DNA of 64,000 nucleotides from the NCBI RefSeq assembly GCF_015476115.1, contig NZ_CP064295.1:986001-1050000 (forward strand). The letters run 5' to 3'. Both the position numbers and the translations under genes were made by a program. The notes below the pieces were generated by a model that saw nothing but the letters and a program-made list of their open reading frames with translations, ran no database searches and was not told the DNA's origin. The stretch comes from Aegicerativicinus sediminis (lineage in GTDB: Bacteria; Bacteroidota; Bacteroidia; Flavobacteriales; Flavobacteriaceae). Below, one piece after another: positions 63,807 through 64,000 of the stretch. Within the stretch, counting starts at the first letter, position 1. Each line of letters opens with the position of its first letter.

Positions 63807-64000
63807 ATGCTTAAAGTCAATAACCTTAATTTTGGATATAGTGAAGTTCCCATTTTAAAAAGTATTGAATTTCAAGTACCCGAAGGAAAGCATTTTTCTA
63901 TCATAGGAAGAAGCGGCTCCGGGAAAAGTACTATCCTAAAGGCGATTTTTGGCAATTTCGATTTAAAAGGTGGATCTATATATTGGAAGGATACACTAAT
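63807..64000 (+). CDS. ABC transporter ATP-binding protein, N-terminal end, partial
   Basis: The first 64 codons are visible, from the ATG at 63807. LNFGYSEVPILKSIEFQVPE is the typical start of the ATPase, and IGRSGSGKSTILKAIFG is Walker A with GxxGxGKST. The signature and Walker B motifs lie beyond the window. Transport direction and substrate cannot be judged. Confidence 0.85.
   Translation, partial: MLKVNNLNFGYSEVPILKSIEFQVPEGKHFSIIGRSGSGKSTILKAIFGNFDLKGGSIYWKDTL

Overview
The window is a piece of a Flavobacteriaceae-type (Bacteroidota) chromosome. Evidence: AT-rich DNA, promoters of the TTG-N17-23-TAnnTTTG type, a SusC/SusD pair, a type IX secretion C-terminal sorting domain, an OmpA protein with thrombospondin-3 repeats, DUF6090, and a long aryl-polyene/flexirubin-type pigment operon. 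No phage, IS element, rRNA or CRISPR array is visible. One tRNA is present (Ala, anticodon GGC).

Layout. 1-4487: end of kbl, an OmpA-family porin with its own promoter and terminator, and an AddB-like PD-(D/E)XK protein. 4491-23048: pigment locus. A leftward flavin-dependent halogenase-like gene faces an 18-gene rightward operon, 5823-23048. The operon holds an aromatic amino acid ammonia lyase (starter acid), ketoreductase, two hotdog dehydratases, thioesterase, two ketosynthases with two chain-length-factor-like partners, one ACP, a methyltransferase, an LpxL-type acyltransferase, a LolA-like carrier, an MMPL/RND exporter, a glycosyltransferase, a deacetylase, a cupin/JmjC protein and a C45-type acyltransferase. 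Most neighbours overlap or abut, and several start with TTG or GTG. No darA/darB resorcinol genes are visible. A PaaK-like ligase at 24844 is a candidate to activate the starter acid. 23080-29146: a membrane glycosyltransferase, that ligase, and a leftward arsenic operon (arsR, arsC, acr3) with a dyad operator.

29462-35737: accessory region. From 31439 to 35548 five same-strand genes for small or unknown proteins are separated by four long imperfect palindromes of about 125-205 bp. Each palindrome lies 9-16 bp after a stop codon and 10-36 bp before the next start codon. This is the geometry of integron gene cassettes, but the site core is not the canonical attC core and no integrase is visible. 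The array ends at tRNA-Ala, whose first base directly follows the stop codon of a universal stress protein gene. This region is the most interesting part of the window.

35738-64000: mostly housekeeping and surface genes. These are usp, GNAT, MATE, a prolyl-4-hydroxylase-like oxygenase, queD, lpxH-like, GH20 hexosaminidase, MFS, recJ, OsmC, SusC/SusD, a dipeptide epimerase coupled to a BioF-like transferase, an AhpD-like protein, rsmI, tdk, alr, mscL, asd, a di-heme c-type lipoprotein followed by a secreted FG-GAP/ASPIC protein, a prolyl oligopeptidase, and the start of an ABC ATPase. Functional calls rest on motif reading only; no database search was possible.
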